59,228 nt of DNA from Eubacteriales bacterium. Its GTDB lineage: Bacteria > Bacillota > Clostridia > Lachnospirales > Lachnospiraceae. The translations under genes and the position numbers were made by a program. Shown here piece after piece: positions 1-10,458 of the stretch (positions are counted from its first letter, which is position 1; each line of letters begins with the position of its first letter). The notes under the pieces were generated by a model. The model made no database searches. It was not told the origin of the DNA and saw only the letters and a program-made list of their open reading frames with translations. The stretch covers positions 1 to 59,228 of the forward strand of contig JAUNOY010000018.1 in assembly GCA_030536995.1 (NCBI GenBank), read 5' to 3'.

Positions 1-16
1 CTGTGACAGCTCGTTT

Positions 17-45
17 ATTTTATCACTTCGTTTTCATCTTGTCAA
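17..45 (-). promoter_or_regulatory. Sigma-A promoter firing off the left edge (distal)
   Basis: On the minus strand a -35 TTGACA (40-45) and a -10 TAAAAT (17-22) are separated by exactly 17 bases, with an A-rich stretch upstream that resembles an UP element. No gene follows inside the window. With the second promoter at 114-142 it forms a tandem pair of the kind that drives rRNA operons in Firmicutes; the rRNA target is inference because it would lie beyond the edge. Confidence 0.75.
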
Positions 46-113
46 GTACTTTTTTAACTTTTTTCAAAATGTTTTTTGAAGTGTTTTGTGTTGTTGTTTT
101 CAGCAACTCTGAC

Positions 114-142
114 ATCTTATCATGTCTTCTGTTGTTTGTCAA
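114..142 (-). promoter_or_regulatory. Sigma-A promoter firing off the left edge (proximal)
   Basis: Minus strand: perfect -35 TTGACA (137-142), 17-base spacer and -10 TAAGAT (114-119), preceded by A/T tracts. It lies just downstream of tRNA-Ser and about 97 bp upstream of the next promoter. The two share the same architecture, including runs of A directly upstream of the -35. Confidence 0.75.
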
Positions 143-193
143 CACCTTTTTTCAATTTTTTTATTTCGCTTTCGCTCTTTAAAAATTGAAAAG

Positions 194-281
194 CGGAGAA
201 GGAGGGATTTGAACCCTCGCGCCGCGTTAGCGACCTATACCCTTAGCAGGGGCACCTCTTCGGCCTCTTGAGTACTTCTCC
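194..281 (-). tRNA. tRNA-Ser(GCT)
   Basis: An 88-nt cloverleaf reads on the minus strand: acceptor GGAGAAG pairs with CTTCTCC, the anticodon loop is CTGCTAA (anticodon GCT, codons AGC/AGU), there is a long class II variable arm, and the T-arm contains GGTTCAAATCC. The discriminator base is G. CCA is not encoded (CTT follows). The length and long variable arm are typical of serine tRNAs. Confidence 0.95.
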
Positions 282-345
282 GAACTCCGAACTGATAATT
301 TCTTATTCAATTTGAAGTGAGCTTCTAACTTGAAGCGCATTACAG

Positions 346-374
346 ATTATATAAAAAAAAACCTGTCTTGTCAA
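346..374 (-). promoter_or_regulatory. Promoter of tRNA-Ser, overlapping the plsC terminator
   Basis: Minus strand: perfect -35 TTGACA (369-374), 17-base spacer and perfect -10 TATAAT (346-351). The -35 lies in the loop of the plsC terminator hairpin, and the spacer is made of the 3' arm plus the U tract. tRNA-Ser starts about 65 bp downstream. Confidence 0.7.
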
Positions 375-380
375 CAGGTT
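352..380 (-). terminator. Intrinsic terminator after plsC
   Basis: Arms AACCTG and CAGGTT (360-380) form a hairpin with a 9-nt loop, followed on the minus strand by about eight T. It lies 12 bp after the plsC stop and closes the gyrB-gyrA-lipoprotein-plsC transcript. Confidence 0.85.
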
Positions 381-392
381 TTTTTATTTTTT

Positions 393-1103
393 TTAAATAT
401 TTTTTTGAATGGTAGCTTCAATACGCCTTTTTACCTCTGTCGCTATCTCTGTAGTCTTCATATCTTTATATTCATCATACAAAATCGGCTCCAGAAAATG
501 CACCTGTACAACCAGCTTATCAATGGATCCCGTATCAAACGCTTTATATGAATCTATCAATGCCACCGGTACTATCGGACATTTTGTCTTCGTTGCCACT
601 TTAAAGCTTCCGCCCTTAAACTCCTGGGGTTTATTTCCCTGTTTGCTTCTTGTTCCTTCCGCAAAAATCAGATAATTACGTCCAGCTTTTACTTCTTTGA
701 TAACATTGACAATAACTTCCATTGACTGTTTCAGATCATCACGATCAATACAGAATGCTTTCATGCAGGCAAATACCTGTTTCAGGAAAGGCACCTTCTC
801 CACTTCTTTTTTTGCAACAACAGAAAATGGTGTCGGACATACATGAGCAATTGCAAGTACATCGAACAAGCCCTGATGATTCGGATAAAACATAAAACCG
901 TTTTCCTTTGGTATATTGTCTACTCCATGAGCATCAATCTGGATATTTCCGCCTTTTATCGCTCTTCTGTCGATATATTTGATAAGCTTCCATCTCTGCT
1001 CCTCTGTATAATTCTCCACATGGCTGGCATACCAGTTCAGTTTTATCCAGCCATATGGTACAAAAAGCAGGTTTCTAAACACCATCAATAAAATTCTCTT
1101 CAT
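393..1103 (-). CDS. plsC: 1-acyl-sn-glycerol-3-phosphate acyltransferase
   Basis: A 236-residue PlsC-family acyltransferase that would acylate lysophosphatidate to phosphatidate at the inner face of the membrane. The catalytic HX4D motif appears as NHQGLFD (about residue 76) and the second family motif as FAEGTRS (about residue 149). A hydrophobic N-terminus could anchor it to the membrane. It is the last gene of the gyrB-gyrA-lipoprotein run, 28 bp after the lipoprotein stop, and is followed by a strong terminator. Substrate specificity cannot be read from sequence; lysophosphatidate is the family default. Confidence 0.9.
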   Translation of the reverse strand: MKRILLMVFRNLLFVPYGWIKLNWYASHVENYTEEQRWKLIKYIDRRAIKGGNIQIDAHGVDNIPKENGFMFYPNHQGLFDVLAIAHVCPTPFSVVAKKEVEKVPFLKQVFACMKAFCIDRDDLKQSMEVIVNVIKEVKAGRNYLIFAEGTRSKQGNKPQEFKGGSFKVATKTKCPIVPVALIDSYKAFDTGSIDKLVVQVHFLEPILYDEYKDMKTTEIATEVKRRIEATIQKNI

Positions 1104-1131
1104 TTTATCCCCTTATTCCCCGTAACACAGC

Positions 1132-1689
1132 TTATTTTGTGAGCAGCTTACCTGTTATCTTCTCTTCATATCCCGGATTTTTTTTGATAAATGTATCATA
1201 ATCCTTAGTATACTGCTTATAAGTATCTGTGGTCATAAATTTCACATAATCCGACGCTGCCTGCGTACGCATATCATCTGTGATTTTTGAAGGAGGAAGA
1301 ATATTGTAGTCTTTTTCCTTCTTCCCTACCATATATGTTCCCACGCATGGATATTTCTGTTCATTTTCCAGCTCAAGATCATATGTAATGTAAACATAGG
1401 TATAATCTTTATTCTCAGAAAGTGTATCACACTCTCTGATTTCCAGTTTTTTTACATTATGCGCCTTGAAATAGGCAATTGTCGCATCAATCTCTGCCTT
1501 AAGACTGGATTCTGTATCTTTCTTCTGCCCGTAACAGTCTTTGACCTTCTTTTCTTTTCCGTCCACATATGCCTCTATCAAGGATTCCGTCACACTCTCC
1601 GGGGATTTGTGACTGACACCGCAGCCAGTCACCCCCAGCATAAGAGCCACCGTCACAAATGCTGCTGCACAATTTTTCCATTTCGTCAT
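1132..1689 (-). CDS. Putative lipoprotein of unknown function
   Basis: This 185-residue protein begins with a short positive segment, a hydrophobic stretch and a lipobox ending LGVTGC, so it should be lipidated at Cys23 and held on the outer face of the membrane. The remainder is Lys/Glu/Tyr-rich and soluble. The order of secondary structure (SVTESLIEAYVDGKEKKVKDCY) suggests an NTF2-like or DUF4878-type fold, but that is only a guess. It starts 2 bp after the gyrA stop, so it is translationally coupled to gyrase, an arrangement with no evident functional reason. I do not recognise a named family. Confidence 0.8.
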   Translation of the reverse strand: MTKWKNCAAAFVTVALMLGVTGCGVSHKSPESVTESLIEAYVDGKEKKVKDCYGQKKDTESSLKAEIDATIAYFKAHNVKKLEIRECDTLSENKDYTYVYITYDLELENEQKYPCVGTYMVGKKEKDYNILPPSKITDDMRTQAASDYVKFMTTDTYKQYTKDYDTFIKKNPGYEEKITGKLLTK

Positions 1690-1691
1690 GG

Positions 1692-4229
1692 CTACTTAAT
1701 TTCCCCTTCTGCTTCTTCCTCTTCTGCAATTGTTTCAGTTTCTTCTGTTTCTTCACCTGATGCCTTGTTTTCTTCCTTTTTCTCTCGTACCTTGGCAAAG
1801 CTTGCTACAGTTACGCCATCATCCAGATTAATCAGCTTCACACCTGATGTAATTCTTCCAAGCGTTGTAATATCAGAACACAACAGACGGATAATGATCC
1901 CCTCCGTTGTAATCATCATAACTTCATTATCTTCGTTGACAGCCTTAGCCCCTACAACACAACCGGTTTTTTCAGTAATCTTGTAACATTTAACACCTTT
2001 TCCACCACGATTCTGACAGGTAAACTCACCAATGGAAGTACGTTTACCCATACCATTAGCAGAGACGATCAGAAGACAGTCTCCCTGTGAATTGAGCTGC
2101 ATTGCCACAACTTCGTCATCATCTGCAAGATTCATCCCGCGTACTCCCATGGACACTCGCCCTGTACTTCTTACATCTGTCTCATTAAAGCGAATGCACT
2201 GGCCATATTTTGTCACAAGGATAATATCTTTCTTATCATTGGTTGATTTAACTTCAATAAGCTCATCGTCATCACGAAGCAAAATAGCAGCGAGCCCTGT
2301 TTTACGGACATTTGCATATTCCAAAATCGGGGTCTTTTTCACAAGTCCCTTCTTGGTTGCCATCATAAGATAACTACCTTTTTCAAACTGATTAATTGGA
2401 ATTATCGCTGTAATACGTTCATCCGGCATAAGCTGCAAAAGATTTACGATTGCAGTTCCTCTTGCTGTACGGCTTGCTTCCGGTATCTCGTAGACTTTCA
2501 ATCTGTATACACGCCCTGTATTCGTAAAGAACATCAGATAATGATGCGTCGTCGTCATAAGGAGTTCTTCAATGTAATCATCCTCTATCGTCTGCATACC
2601 CTTAATTCCACGTCCGCCACGGTTCTGACTCCTGAAATTATCCACAGTCATTCTCTTTATATAACCCAGTTTCGTCATTGTAATCACTGTGTTTTCATTC
2701 GGAATCAGATCTTCTGTTGAAATATCATATACATCATAGCCAATAGATGTTCTTCTGTCATCTCCGTATTTTTCAGAAACGCAGAGAATTTCTTCGCGTA
2801 TTACACGCAGAAGTAAATTTCTGTCAGCAAGAATTGCTTCATATTTGCGAATTTTTTCCATTAATTCAGCATATTCCGCTTCCAGTTTCTCTCTTTCCAG
2901 ACCTGTCAGGGCGCGGAGACGCATATCTACGATAGCCTGCGCCTGTACCTCTGTCAATTCAAAACGCTCAATCAAATTCTGTTTTGCAGTCTGTACATTC
3001 TGGGCAGCACGGATAATTCTGATAACTTCGTCAATATTATCCAGCGCCTTTAACAGCCCCTCCAAAATATGTGCACGTTCTCTTGCCTTATTCAGATCGT
3101 ATTTTGTTCTTCTTGTTACAACTTCTTCCTGATGGGCCAGATAATATTCCAACATTTCCTTCAGATTCAGGACTTTCGGCTCCAAACTTCCGTTACGCGG
3201 AACAAGGGAAAGCATAATAACGCCAAAAGTATCCTGAAGCTGTGTATGTTTATAAAGCTGATTGAGAATGACGTTTGCATTGGCATCTTTACGAAGATCA
3301 ATACAGATACGCATTCCTTCACGGCTAGAATGATCGTTTAAATCCGTAATTCCGTCTATCTTTTTATCTCTTACCAATTCAGCAATCTTTGCAATAAGGC
3401 GGGCCTTGTTTACCAGATACGGCAACTCTGTTACAATGATTCTGGATTTTCCGTTAGGAAGTGTCTCTATATTTGTCACAGCACGTACACGGATTTTTCC
3501 CCTTCCGGTGCGGTAGGCTTCCTCGATTCCTCTTTTTCCAAGAATCGTCGCGCCTGTCGGGAAATCCGGTCCTTTTACAATTTCAAGAAGTTCTTCCATA
3601 TCTGTATCACGGTCTTCTTCTATAATGTTGTCGATAATTTTTACGACAGCAGAAATAACCTCACGAAGATTGTGAGGCGGAATATTTGTAGCCATACCCA
3701 CTGCAATACCTGAGGTTCCGTTCACCAGAAGGTTCGGATAACGTGCCGGAAGCACAGACGGCTCTCTCTCGGTTTCATCAAAGTTCGGTGTGAAATCTAC
3801 AGTATCTTTATTGATATCCGCAAGCATTTCCATTGAAATCTTACTAAGGCGGGCCTCTGTATATCGCATGGCAGCCGCGCCGTCACCATCCACAGAACCG
3901 AAGTTTCCGTGGCCGTCTACGAGAGGATATCTGGTAGACCATTCCTGTGCCATATTAACCAGCGCGCCATAGATAGAGCTGTCTCCATGCGGATGGTATT
4001 TACCCATTGTATCACCGACAATACGCGCACATTTACGATGTGGCTTGTCAGGCCCGTTATTCAGCTCGATCATGGAATACAGAACACGGCGCTGTACCGG
4101 TTTCAGACCATCTCTTACATCTGGCAGCGCCCTGGACGCAATAACGCTCATGGCATAGTCAATGTAAGATTCTTTCATGGTCTTTTCCAAATCCACCTCG
4201 TGGACTTTGTCAAAAATATTATCTTCCAT
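1692..4229 (-). CDS. gyrA: DNA gyrase subunit A
   Basis: An 845-residue breakage-reunion subunit of DNA gyrase, which introduces negative supercoils with GyrB. The active-site tyrosine is Tyr123 in AMRYTEARL. The quinolone-resistance region reads [12 protein letters not shown] (79-90), with Gly88 where E. coli has Asp87. The C-terminal beta-pinwheel carries a GyrA box QNRGGRG. The tail is very acidic (Glu-rich, last 40 residues). It lies 11 bp after gyrB with its own ribosome site and is coupled to the lipoprotein downstream. Length and gene order leave little room for ParC. Confidence 0.97.
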   Translation of the reverse strand: MEDNIFDKVHEVDLEKTMKESYIDYAMSVIASRALPDVRDGLKPVQRRVLYSMIELNNGPDKPHRKCARIVGDTMGKYHPHGDSSIYGALVNMAQEWSTRYPLVDGHGNFGSVDGDGAAAMRYTEARLSKISMEMLADINKDTVDFTPNFDETEREPSVLPARYPNLLVNGTSGIAVGMATNIPPHNLREVISAVVKIIDNIIEEDRDTDMEELLEIVKGPDFPTGATILGKRGIEEAYRTGRGKIRVRAVTNIETLPNGKSRIIVTELPYLVNKARLIAKIAELVRDKKIDGITDLNDHSSREGMRICIDLRKDANANVILNQLYKHTQLQDTFGVIMLSLVPRNGSLEPKVLNLKEMLEYYLAHQEEVVTRRTKYDLNKARERAHILEGLLKALDNIDEVIRIIRAAQNVQTAKQNLIERFELTEVQAQAIVDMRLRALTGLEREKLEAEYAELMEKIRKYEAILADRNLLLRVIREEILCVSEKYGDDRRTSIGYDVYDISTEDLIPNENTVITMTKLGYIKRMTVDNFRSQNRGGRGIKGMQTIEDDYIEELLMTTTHHYLMFFTNTGRVYRLKVYEIPEASRTARGTAIVNLLQLMPDERITAIIPINQFEKGSYLMMATKKGLVKKTPILEYANVRKTGLAAILLRDDDELIEVKSTNDKKDIILVTKYGQCIRFNETDVRSTGRVSMGVRGMNLADDDEVVAMQLNSQGDCLLIVSANGMGKRTSIGEFTCQNRGGKGVKCYKITEKTGCVVGAKAVNEDNEVMMITTEGIIIRLLCSDITTLGRITSGVKLINLDDGVTVASFAKVREKKEENKASGEETEETETIAEEEEAEGEIK

Positions 4230-4240
4230 TTTCTATTCTC

Positions 4241-6229
<1,989 letters not shown>

Positions 6230-6242
6230 CTAATACCACTCT

Positions 6243-6251
6243 ATTATAACA
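6243..6251 (-). promoter_or_regulatory. Extended -10 promoter of gyrB
   Basis: TGTTATAAT on the minus strand gives a perfect -10 with the TGn extension, 77 bp upstream of gyrB. No good -35 is visible at 17 bases (TGTCGG), which is tolerable with an extended -10. It directly abuts the rsmI terminator tail. Confidence 0.6.
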
Positions 6252-6252
6252 C

Positions 6253-6278
6253 AAAAGACTGTCTCCCGACAGTCTTTT
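6253..6278 (-). terminator. Intrinsic terminator after rsmI
   Basis: Perfect 11-bp stem (AAAAGACTGTC / GACAGTCTTTT) with a 4-nt loop. The minus strand continues TTTTGTGTT, a weak U tract; the plus-strand tract is stronger, so termination may be bidirectional. It sits 15 bp beyond the rsmI stop. Confidence 0.75.
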
Positions 6279-6293
6279 TTTGCAAGTATTCAA

Positions 6294-7139
6294 TTATTCC
6301 CTGTTAATCAAATATTGATAAATATCTCTTTTCGTAACGCCTCTGTCCTTTGCAACAAGCTTCATTGCCTCTTTATGAGACACTCCTTTACTTTCATAGA
6401 TTTCCATATGTTCTTCAACAGATATCTTTTCCCACGAAGCCTGCTCTTCCTCCGCTATTTCCTGCCGACTTCGTCCTTCAATCACAAGAACACATTCCCC
6501 AAGAGGTTTTTCTGACGTGTAATAAGTAATCAAATCCTGTATTGTTGTACGAAAAGCAGTCTCATGTTTCTTGGTAAGCTCTCTGCAAAGTGTCATTCTG
6601 CGATTTCCCAGAGTCTCCAGTAAATCCTCCAGCGTGCGCACCAGCTTATGAGGGGCTTCATAGAGAATAATCGTTCTCGTCTCATTGACCAGCTCCTCAA
6701 GAACCGCTCTGCGCTCTTTTTTATCCATAGGCAAAAAAGCCTCAAAAGCAAATCTTCTGGTAGGAAGTCCGGATAATGTCAAAGCCGTGATACAGGCAGC
6801 AGGTCCGGGAAGAGATGTCACTTCAATCCCTGCATCATAACACATGGCCGCCAGCTCTTCTCCCGGGTCTGAGATTCCCGGTGTACCAGCATCGGTAATA
6901 AGAGCAATATTCTGTCCCTCCTGCATTTTTCTGATCAATACATAGGCCTTATCTATTTTGTTATATTCGTGATAGCTGGTCATAGGTGTCTTTATGTCAA
7001 AGTGGTTCAATAACTTAATGCTGTTTCTGGTATCCTCCGCAGCAATCAGATCCACCTCCTTCAAGGTTCTCAGAACCCTGAAGGTAATATCCTCCAGATT
7101 ACCTATGGGCGTTGCACATAAATATAATTTTCCGCTCAT
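6294..7139 (-). CDS. rsmI: 16S rRNA 2'-O-methyltransferase RsmI (C1402)
   Basis: A 281-residue SAM-dependent methyltransferase of the YraL/RsmI family, which methylates the ribose of C1402 in 16S rRNA. Motifs: LYLCATPIGNLEDITFR at the N-terminus, AAEDTRNSIKLLNHF, and DAGTPGISDPGEELA. The ATG at 7139 is preceded by AAGGAG and lies 13 bp after the upstream stop; an in-frame upstream extension to 7214 overlaps the neighbour and lacks family similarity, so it was not used. Last gene of the holB-ricT-trmN6-rsmI run. Confidence 0.93.
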   Translation of the reverse strand: MSGKLYLCATPIGNLEDITFRVLRTLKEVDLIAAEDTRNSIKLLNHFDIKTPMTSYHEYNKIDKAYVLIRKMQEGQNIALITDAGTPGISDPGEELAAMCYDAGIEVTSLPGPAACITALTLSGLPTRRFAFEAFLPMDKKERRAVLEELVNETRTIILYEAPHKLVRTLEDLLETLGNRRMTLCRELTKKHETAFRTTIQDLITYYTSEKPLGECVLVIEGRSRQEIAEEEQASWEKISVEEHMEIYESKGVSHKEAMKLVAKDRGVTKRDIYQYLINRE

Positions 7140-7152
7140 ATCTGACTCCTTC

Positions 7153-7893
7153 TCAGACCATTCCGTAAATATCCAGAATGTTCTTCGTATAAACTCCCGG
7201 TTTCTCATAGACAATCAGAGGAGGCTCCACCGTAATTCTGGAATTTCCACCTTTCAGCGCCTCAATAAGAACCATATTCGGCTCTCTGTCTATGTATGGG
7301 TAAACAAGCTGCATCCTTTTGGGCTCCAGATGGTATTTCGTCAACACATTCATAATTTCTGCCAGCCTGAAGGGTCTGTGTACCATATAAAATCTTCCTC
7401 TGTCAATCAGCACTTTCGAAGCCTGTCTCACTACATCTTCCAGTGTACAAAGTACCTCATGACGGGCAATCGCCTTTGGCATATGCGGATTTGTGAGTCC
7501 ATGCTGCCCTATCATATAAGGCGGATTACACGTAACAACATGAAAAGAAGCCGCTCCAAAAATTCCAGCCGCCTCTTTAATATCTCCCTGTACAATGCTG
7601 ACATCTTCTTCCATGTGATTATATCTCACACTTCTTTCAGCCATCTGCGCACATTCTTCCTGAATTTCCAGACCGGTGAAATGTTTTCCCGCAGTCTTCG
7701 CCTTCAGAAGAATCGGAATAATTCCCGTACCTGTCCCCATATCCAGTACATTTTCATTCTTTTTGATTTTTGCAAAGCCCGACAGCAGAACAGCATCCAT
7801 ACCGAAACAGAATTTCTCCGGATCCTGTATGATAAAACAGCCATTCTGCAAATCGTCCAGGCGTTCCTGCTCCTTAATCAGATTCTCAGTCAT
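7153..7893 (-). CDS. tRNA1(Val) A37 N6-methyltransferase-like protein
   Basis: A 246-residue Rossmann-fold N6-adenine methyltransferase of the TrmN6/YabB type. The SAM motif I is VLDMGTGTGIIP and the catalytic motif IV is NPPY (in VTCNPPYMIG), typical of amino-methyltransferases. The N-terminal DDLQNGCFIIQDPEKFCFGMDA region is characteristic of the family. It overlaps the end of ricT by 8 bp and is followed by rsmI, the same order (yaaT-yabB-yabC) as in Bacillus. The tRNA substrate is inferred from the family. Confidence 0.88.
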   Translation of the reverse strand: MTENLIKEQERLDDLQNGCFIIQDPEKFCFGMDAVLLSGFAKIKKNENVLDMGTGTGIIPILLKAKTAGKHFTGLEIQEECAQMAERSVRYNHMEEDVSIVQGDIKEAAGIFGAASFHVVTCNPPYMIGQHGLTNPHMPKAIARHEVLCTLEDVVRQASKVLIDRGRFYMVHRPFRLAEIMNVLTKYHLEPKRMQLVYPYIDREPNMVLIEALKGGNSRITVEPPLIVYEKPGVYTKNILDIYGMV

Positions 7894-8785
7894 CTAATTT
7901 GGAATCTCCTCTTTTATCCTCAAGACCTTCCAGTTCTTTTAATTCCTTCTCAGAAATCTTAACCTTCTTTTTCTTTGGACGGAATTTCAGTTCATCCACA
8001 AGAAATTCCTGAATTTCCTTTTCATCGTTAATCTCCACGATAACCTTTACTCTCTGGCGCAATACGTTCACACTGTGAACTGTTCCCTGTAATCCGTCCG
8101 GTGTTGTCACCGTATCCCCGATACCCGGAAGTTTCTTGTTCAGTTCTTCATATGTTTCCTGCTCATTCTTAAGACAACACATCAATCGTCCGCATACACC
8201 TGAAATCTTCGTCTGATTCAGGGAAAGATTCTGTTCTTTCGCCATCTTAATAGATACAGGTGCAAATTCAGAAAGATACGTGTGACAACAGAGACATCTT
8301 CCACAGATTCCAATTCCTCCAAGAATCTTCGTCTCATCCCTTACACCTATCTGACGAAGCTCAATCCTTGTCTTAAAAATTGCTGCCAGATCCTTTACAA
8401 GCTGACGGAAATCAATTCTCCCGTCCGCCGTAAAATAAAATAAAACCTTATTATTATCAAACGTGTATTCTGCATCAATAAGTTTCATATCAAGACCGTG
8501 TTCCCGAATCTTCTTCTGACAGATTTTAAATGCTTCTCTCTCTTTTACACGGTTCTGCTTTTCTCTCTCATCATCTTCTTCGTCTGCTACGCGGAGAACT
8601 TCCTTCAAGGGATGTACAACATCCTCATCCTCTACTTCTCTCGGTGCAAGCACCACTTTTCCGTATTCCACGCCACGGGCAGTTTCCACGATTACATGGT
8701 CGCCAGCCTTAATTTCGTATTCTTTAGGACTGAAATAATAAATCTTTCCTACATTGCGAAATCTTACGCCTACTACTTTCGTCAT
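7886..8785 (-). CDS. ricT: RicT/YaaT, PSP1-domain RNA-processing complex subunit
   Basis: A 299-residue PSP1 protein homologous to B. subtilis YaaT/RicT. With RicA and RicF it binds [4Fe-4S] clusters and steers RNase Y-dependent mRNA maturation; it also affects sporulation and competence. The conserved cysteine block is visible as GICGRCLCC (about 165) and VCGRLMCCL (about 200). The C-terminus is highly charged (Lys/Glu). It is preceded by holB with a 4-bp gap and overlaps trmN6-like by 8 bp. Lachnospiraceae lacking sporulation also keep this gene, so a sporulation role should not be assumed. Confidence 0.92.
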   Translation of the reverse strand: MTKVVGVRFRNVGKIYYFSPKEYEIKAGDHVIVETARGVEYGKVVLAPREVEDEDVVHPLKEVLRVADEEDDEREKQNRVKEREAFKICQKKIREHGLDMKLIDAEYTFDNNKVLFYFTADGRIDFRQLVKDLAAIFKTRIELRQIGVRDETKILGGIGICGRCLCCHTYLSEFAPVSIKMAKEQNLSLNQTKISGVCGRLMCCLKNEQETYEELNKKLPGIGDTVTTPDGLQGTVHSVNVLRQRVKVIVEINDEKEIQEFLVDELKFRPKKKKVKISEKELKELEGLEDKRGDSKLDD

Positions 8786-8789
8786 GTTT

Positions 8790-9779
8790 CTATTTCTCCC
8801 TGATTGTCAGGAACAGAAGCTCCAGTGCAAGTTCGAAGTTTACGTTTGCTCTCAAACGTACCTTTGTTTTTTGCAGCGCATCGAGAATCTTCTCGATATT
8901 CTCATATGAGCGCTGGTTCGCCTGCTCCCTGATATAATTTATTTCCTGTTTAAATACCAGATTATCAATCTCCTTCGTCGCCTTAAACATCAGCACATCT
9001 CTGAACCAGAACTGGAACAGATCCAGATAGTCGTTGATATTCTGTTTCTCTCCGGAAAGACTCTTGATTGCGTCTGCCAATTCATAGACTTCCATAGTAT
9101 TGGCATATTTCAAAATCTTCAGCGCATTTCCGGTCATTTCCGCAAATTCCTCTGATGTCGCAGCTCTTTGCGCTTTGCCGATGCTTCCCTGGGCAAAAGA
9201 TGTATCAATCTCTGCCTGATAGTCCGGAACATGAAGCCTCTCCATCAGATATTTTTTTACAAGACCGTCGTCAACTACCTTTAAATCCAGTCTCACACAT
9301 CTGGAACGGATTGTCGGAAGAAGACCGTCGATATTGTTTGTCAAAAGCATGATCACCGCATACTCCGGCGGCTCCTCTATTGTCTTTAAAAGCGCATTCT
9401 GTGCCTGCGGATTCATCATATCCGCATCCGGAATCACATAAATCTTATGAGGGCTGCAATATGGCTTGATCGCCACATCGTGGATTACCTGCTCACGGAT
9501 TTCATCAATCGAAATGATTCCCGGCTTCTCATGGGTCACAAAAATGATATCCGGATGATTCTTTCCTGCTGCCTTCTTACAGGAATCACATTTCTGGCAA
9601 GGTTCTGTGCCGCCCTTCTCGCATTGGAGCGTAGCCGCAAAAGTCCCCGCAAGGAGCTTTTTCCCGGATCCCTGTTCTCCTGTAAAAATATAGGAATGGG
9701 ATACCTTTCCCGTGGAAATTGCATTTTTTAAGTGTCTGATAATTTCCTCATGTCCAATAATGTTGTTAAACCCCATCAT
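8790..9779 (-). CDS. holB: DNA polymerase III delta' subunit
   Basis: A 329-residue AAA+ clamp-loader subunit. The Walker A site is GEQGSGKKLL, the zinc-binding cysteines occur as EPCQKCDSCKKA, and SRC of the arginine-finger region appears in TIRSRCVRLDL. Walker B is VIPDAD. The delta' protein acts with tau/gamma and delta to load the DnaN clamp. The ATG at 9779 follows GGGGTGA by five bases; an in-frame GTG at 9788 lies inside that ribosome site and is less likely. First gene of the holB-ricT-trmN6-rsmI operon. Confidence 0.92.
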   Translation of the reverse strand: MMGFNNIIGHEEIIRHLKNAISTGKVSHSYIFTGEQGSGKKLLAGTFAATLQCEKGGTEPCQKCDSCKKAAGKNHPDIIFVTHEKPGIISIDEIREQVIHDVAIKPYCSPHKIYVIPDADMMNPQAQNALLKTIEEPPEYAVIMLLTNNIDGLLPTIRSRCVRLDLKVVDDGLVKKYLMERLHVPDYQAEIDTSFAQGSIGKAQRAATSEEFAEMTGNALKILKYANTMEVYELADAIKSLSGEKQNINDYLDLFQFWFRDVLMFKATKEIDNLVFKQEINYIREQANQRSYENIEKILDALQKTKVRLRANVNFELALELLFLTIREK

Positions 9780-9811
9780 AAGAATCACCCCGCTTTTTTG
9801 TTTTCCTGTTG

Positions 9812-9820
9812 ATTATACCA
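9812..9820 (-). promoter_or_regulatory. Extended -10 promoter of the holB operon
   Basis: TGGTATAAT on the minus strand lies 32 bp upstream of the holB ATG. It sits between inverted arms CCTGTT and AACAGG (9805-9828). The -35 is poor. Placement after the preceding gene and before holB supports it. Confidence 0.5.
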
Positions 9821-9853
9821 TAAACAGGTTTTATTGCATAGTATAACCCGCAT

Positions 9854-10444
9854 TCATTTTCGTACTTCTTCAATGTAGCTGACAATTTCAGAAACACAGG
9901 TATCCAGATCATCATTCACAAACCGCTTCCAGATTCCTGCTTTCGCCACATTCTCTTCTGAAAAATCAAGCTGATCCGCCAAAAATCTCCGGCACATTTC
10001 TTCATATTTCGGATTTTCCTGTTCCCGTTCTCTCTTCAATGCCCTGGAAAGACGTTCTCCATCTTCCACTTGAATATAAATCGGACAAACTGCATCGCTG
10101 CCATAATATTTACACATTTTAATAAAAGATTCCAGAGTTCCGATTCCCAGATAATCCGCTCTGTTCAGATCCACCTGGCCGTCATCTGCTGTGAAATAAG
10201 TCCAGATTCCATGAACCGTATTATAATTTCTAGCCTCAATAAGGCATCCCTTTCGTCGAAACTCCTTTAACTTCTTTTCGTCTGTAAAAAAATAATTCTT
10301 TCCGTCTTCCTCTCCCGCTCTAATCGGGCGGGTTGTGTATAAAATAAGCCTCTTTAAGCCAAGCGTCTCATTCGCTCCCAGAATTGAATAAATCTTATCC
10401 TTTCCTGATGCGCTCTTTCCCATAATGTAAAATATTTTTCCCAT
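9854..10444 (-). CDS. Guanylate-kinase-like P-loop protein
   Basis: A 196-residue nucleotide kinase fold resembling guanylate kinase. The P-loop is GKSASGKDKI at the N-terminus, and the nucleoside-monophosphate region shows YTTRPIRAGEEDGKNYFF. The segment that is normally VHGNxYGTS reads NTVHGIWTYF, so the lid/GMP region diverges from true Gmk. It begins 14 bp after the decarboxylase gene, in one run with a two-component system. The same gene pair (decarboxylase plus gmk-like) is common in Clostridia, where the kinase is often named gmk; whether it phosphorylates GMP here is uncertain. Confidence 0.75.
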   Translation of the reverse strand: MGKIFYIMGKSASGKDKIYSILGANETLGLKRLILYTTRPIRAGEEDGKNYFFTDEKKLKEFRRKGCLIEARNYNTVHGIWTYFTADDGQVDLNRADYLGIGTLESFIKMCKYYGSDAVCPIYIQVEDGERLSRALKREREQENPKYEEMCRRFLADQLDFSEENVAKAGIWKRFVNDDLDTCVSEIVSYIEEVRK

Positions 10445-10458
10445 TTATTTTTATCCAC

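Noticed and set aside
393-1091. Plus-strand frames opposite plsC (for example 409-675 and 843-1091)
   Set aside because: Shadow frames of a clear PlsC gene; no ribosome sites and no family features.
6994-7962. A 322-codon plus-strand frame across trmN6-like and rsmI
   Set aside because: It covers two well-supported minus-strand genes and its composition (His/Arg/Ser-rich) is typical of antisense reading.
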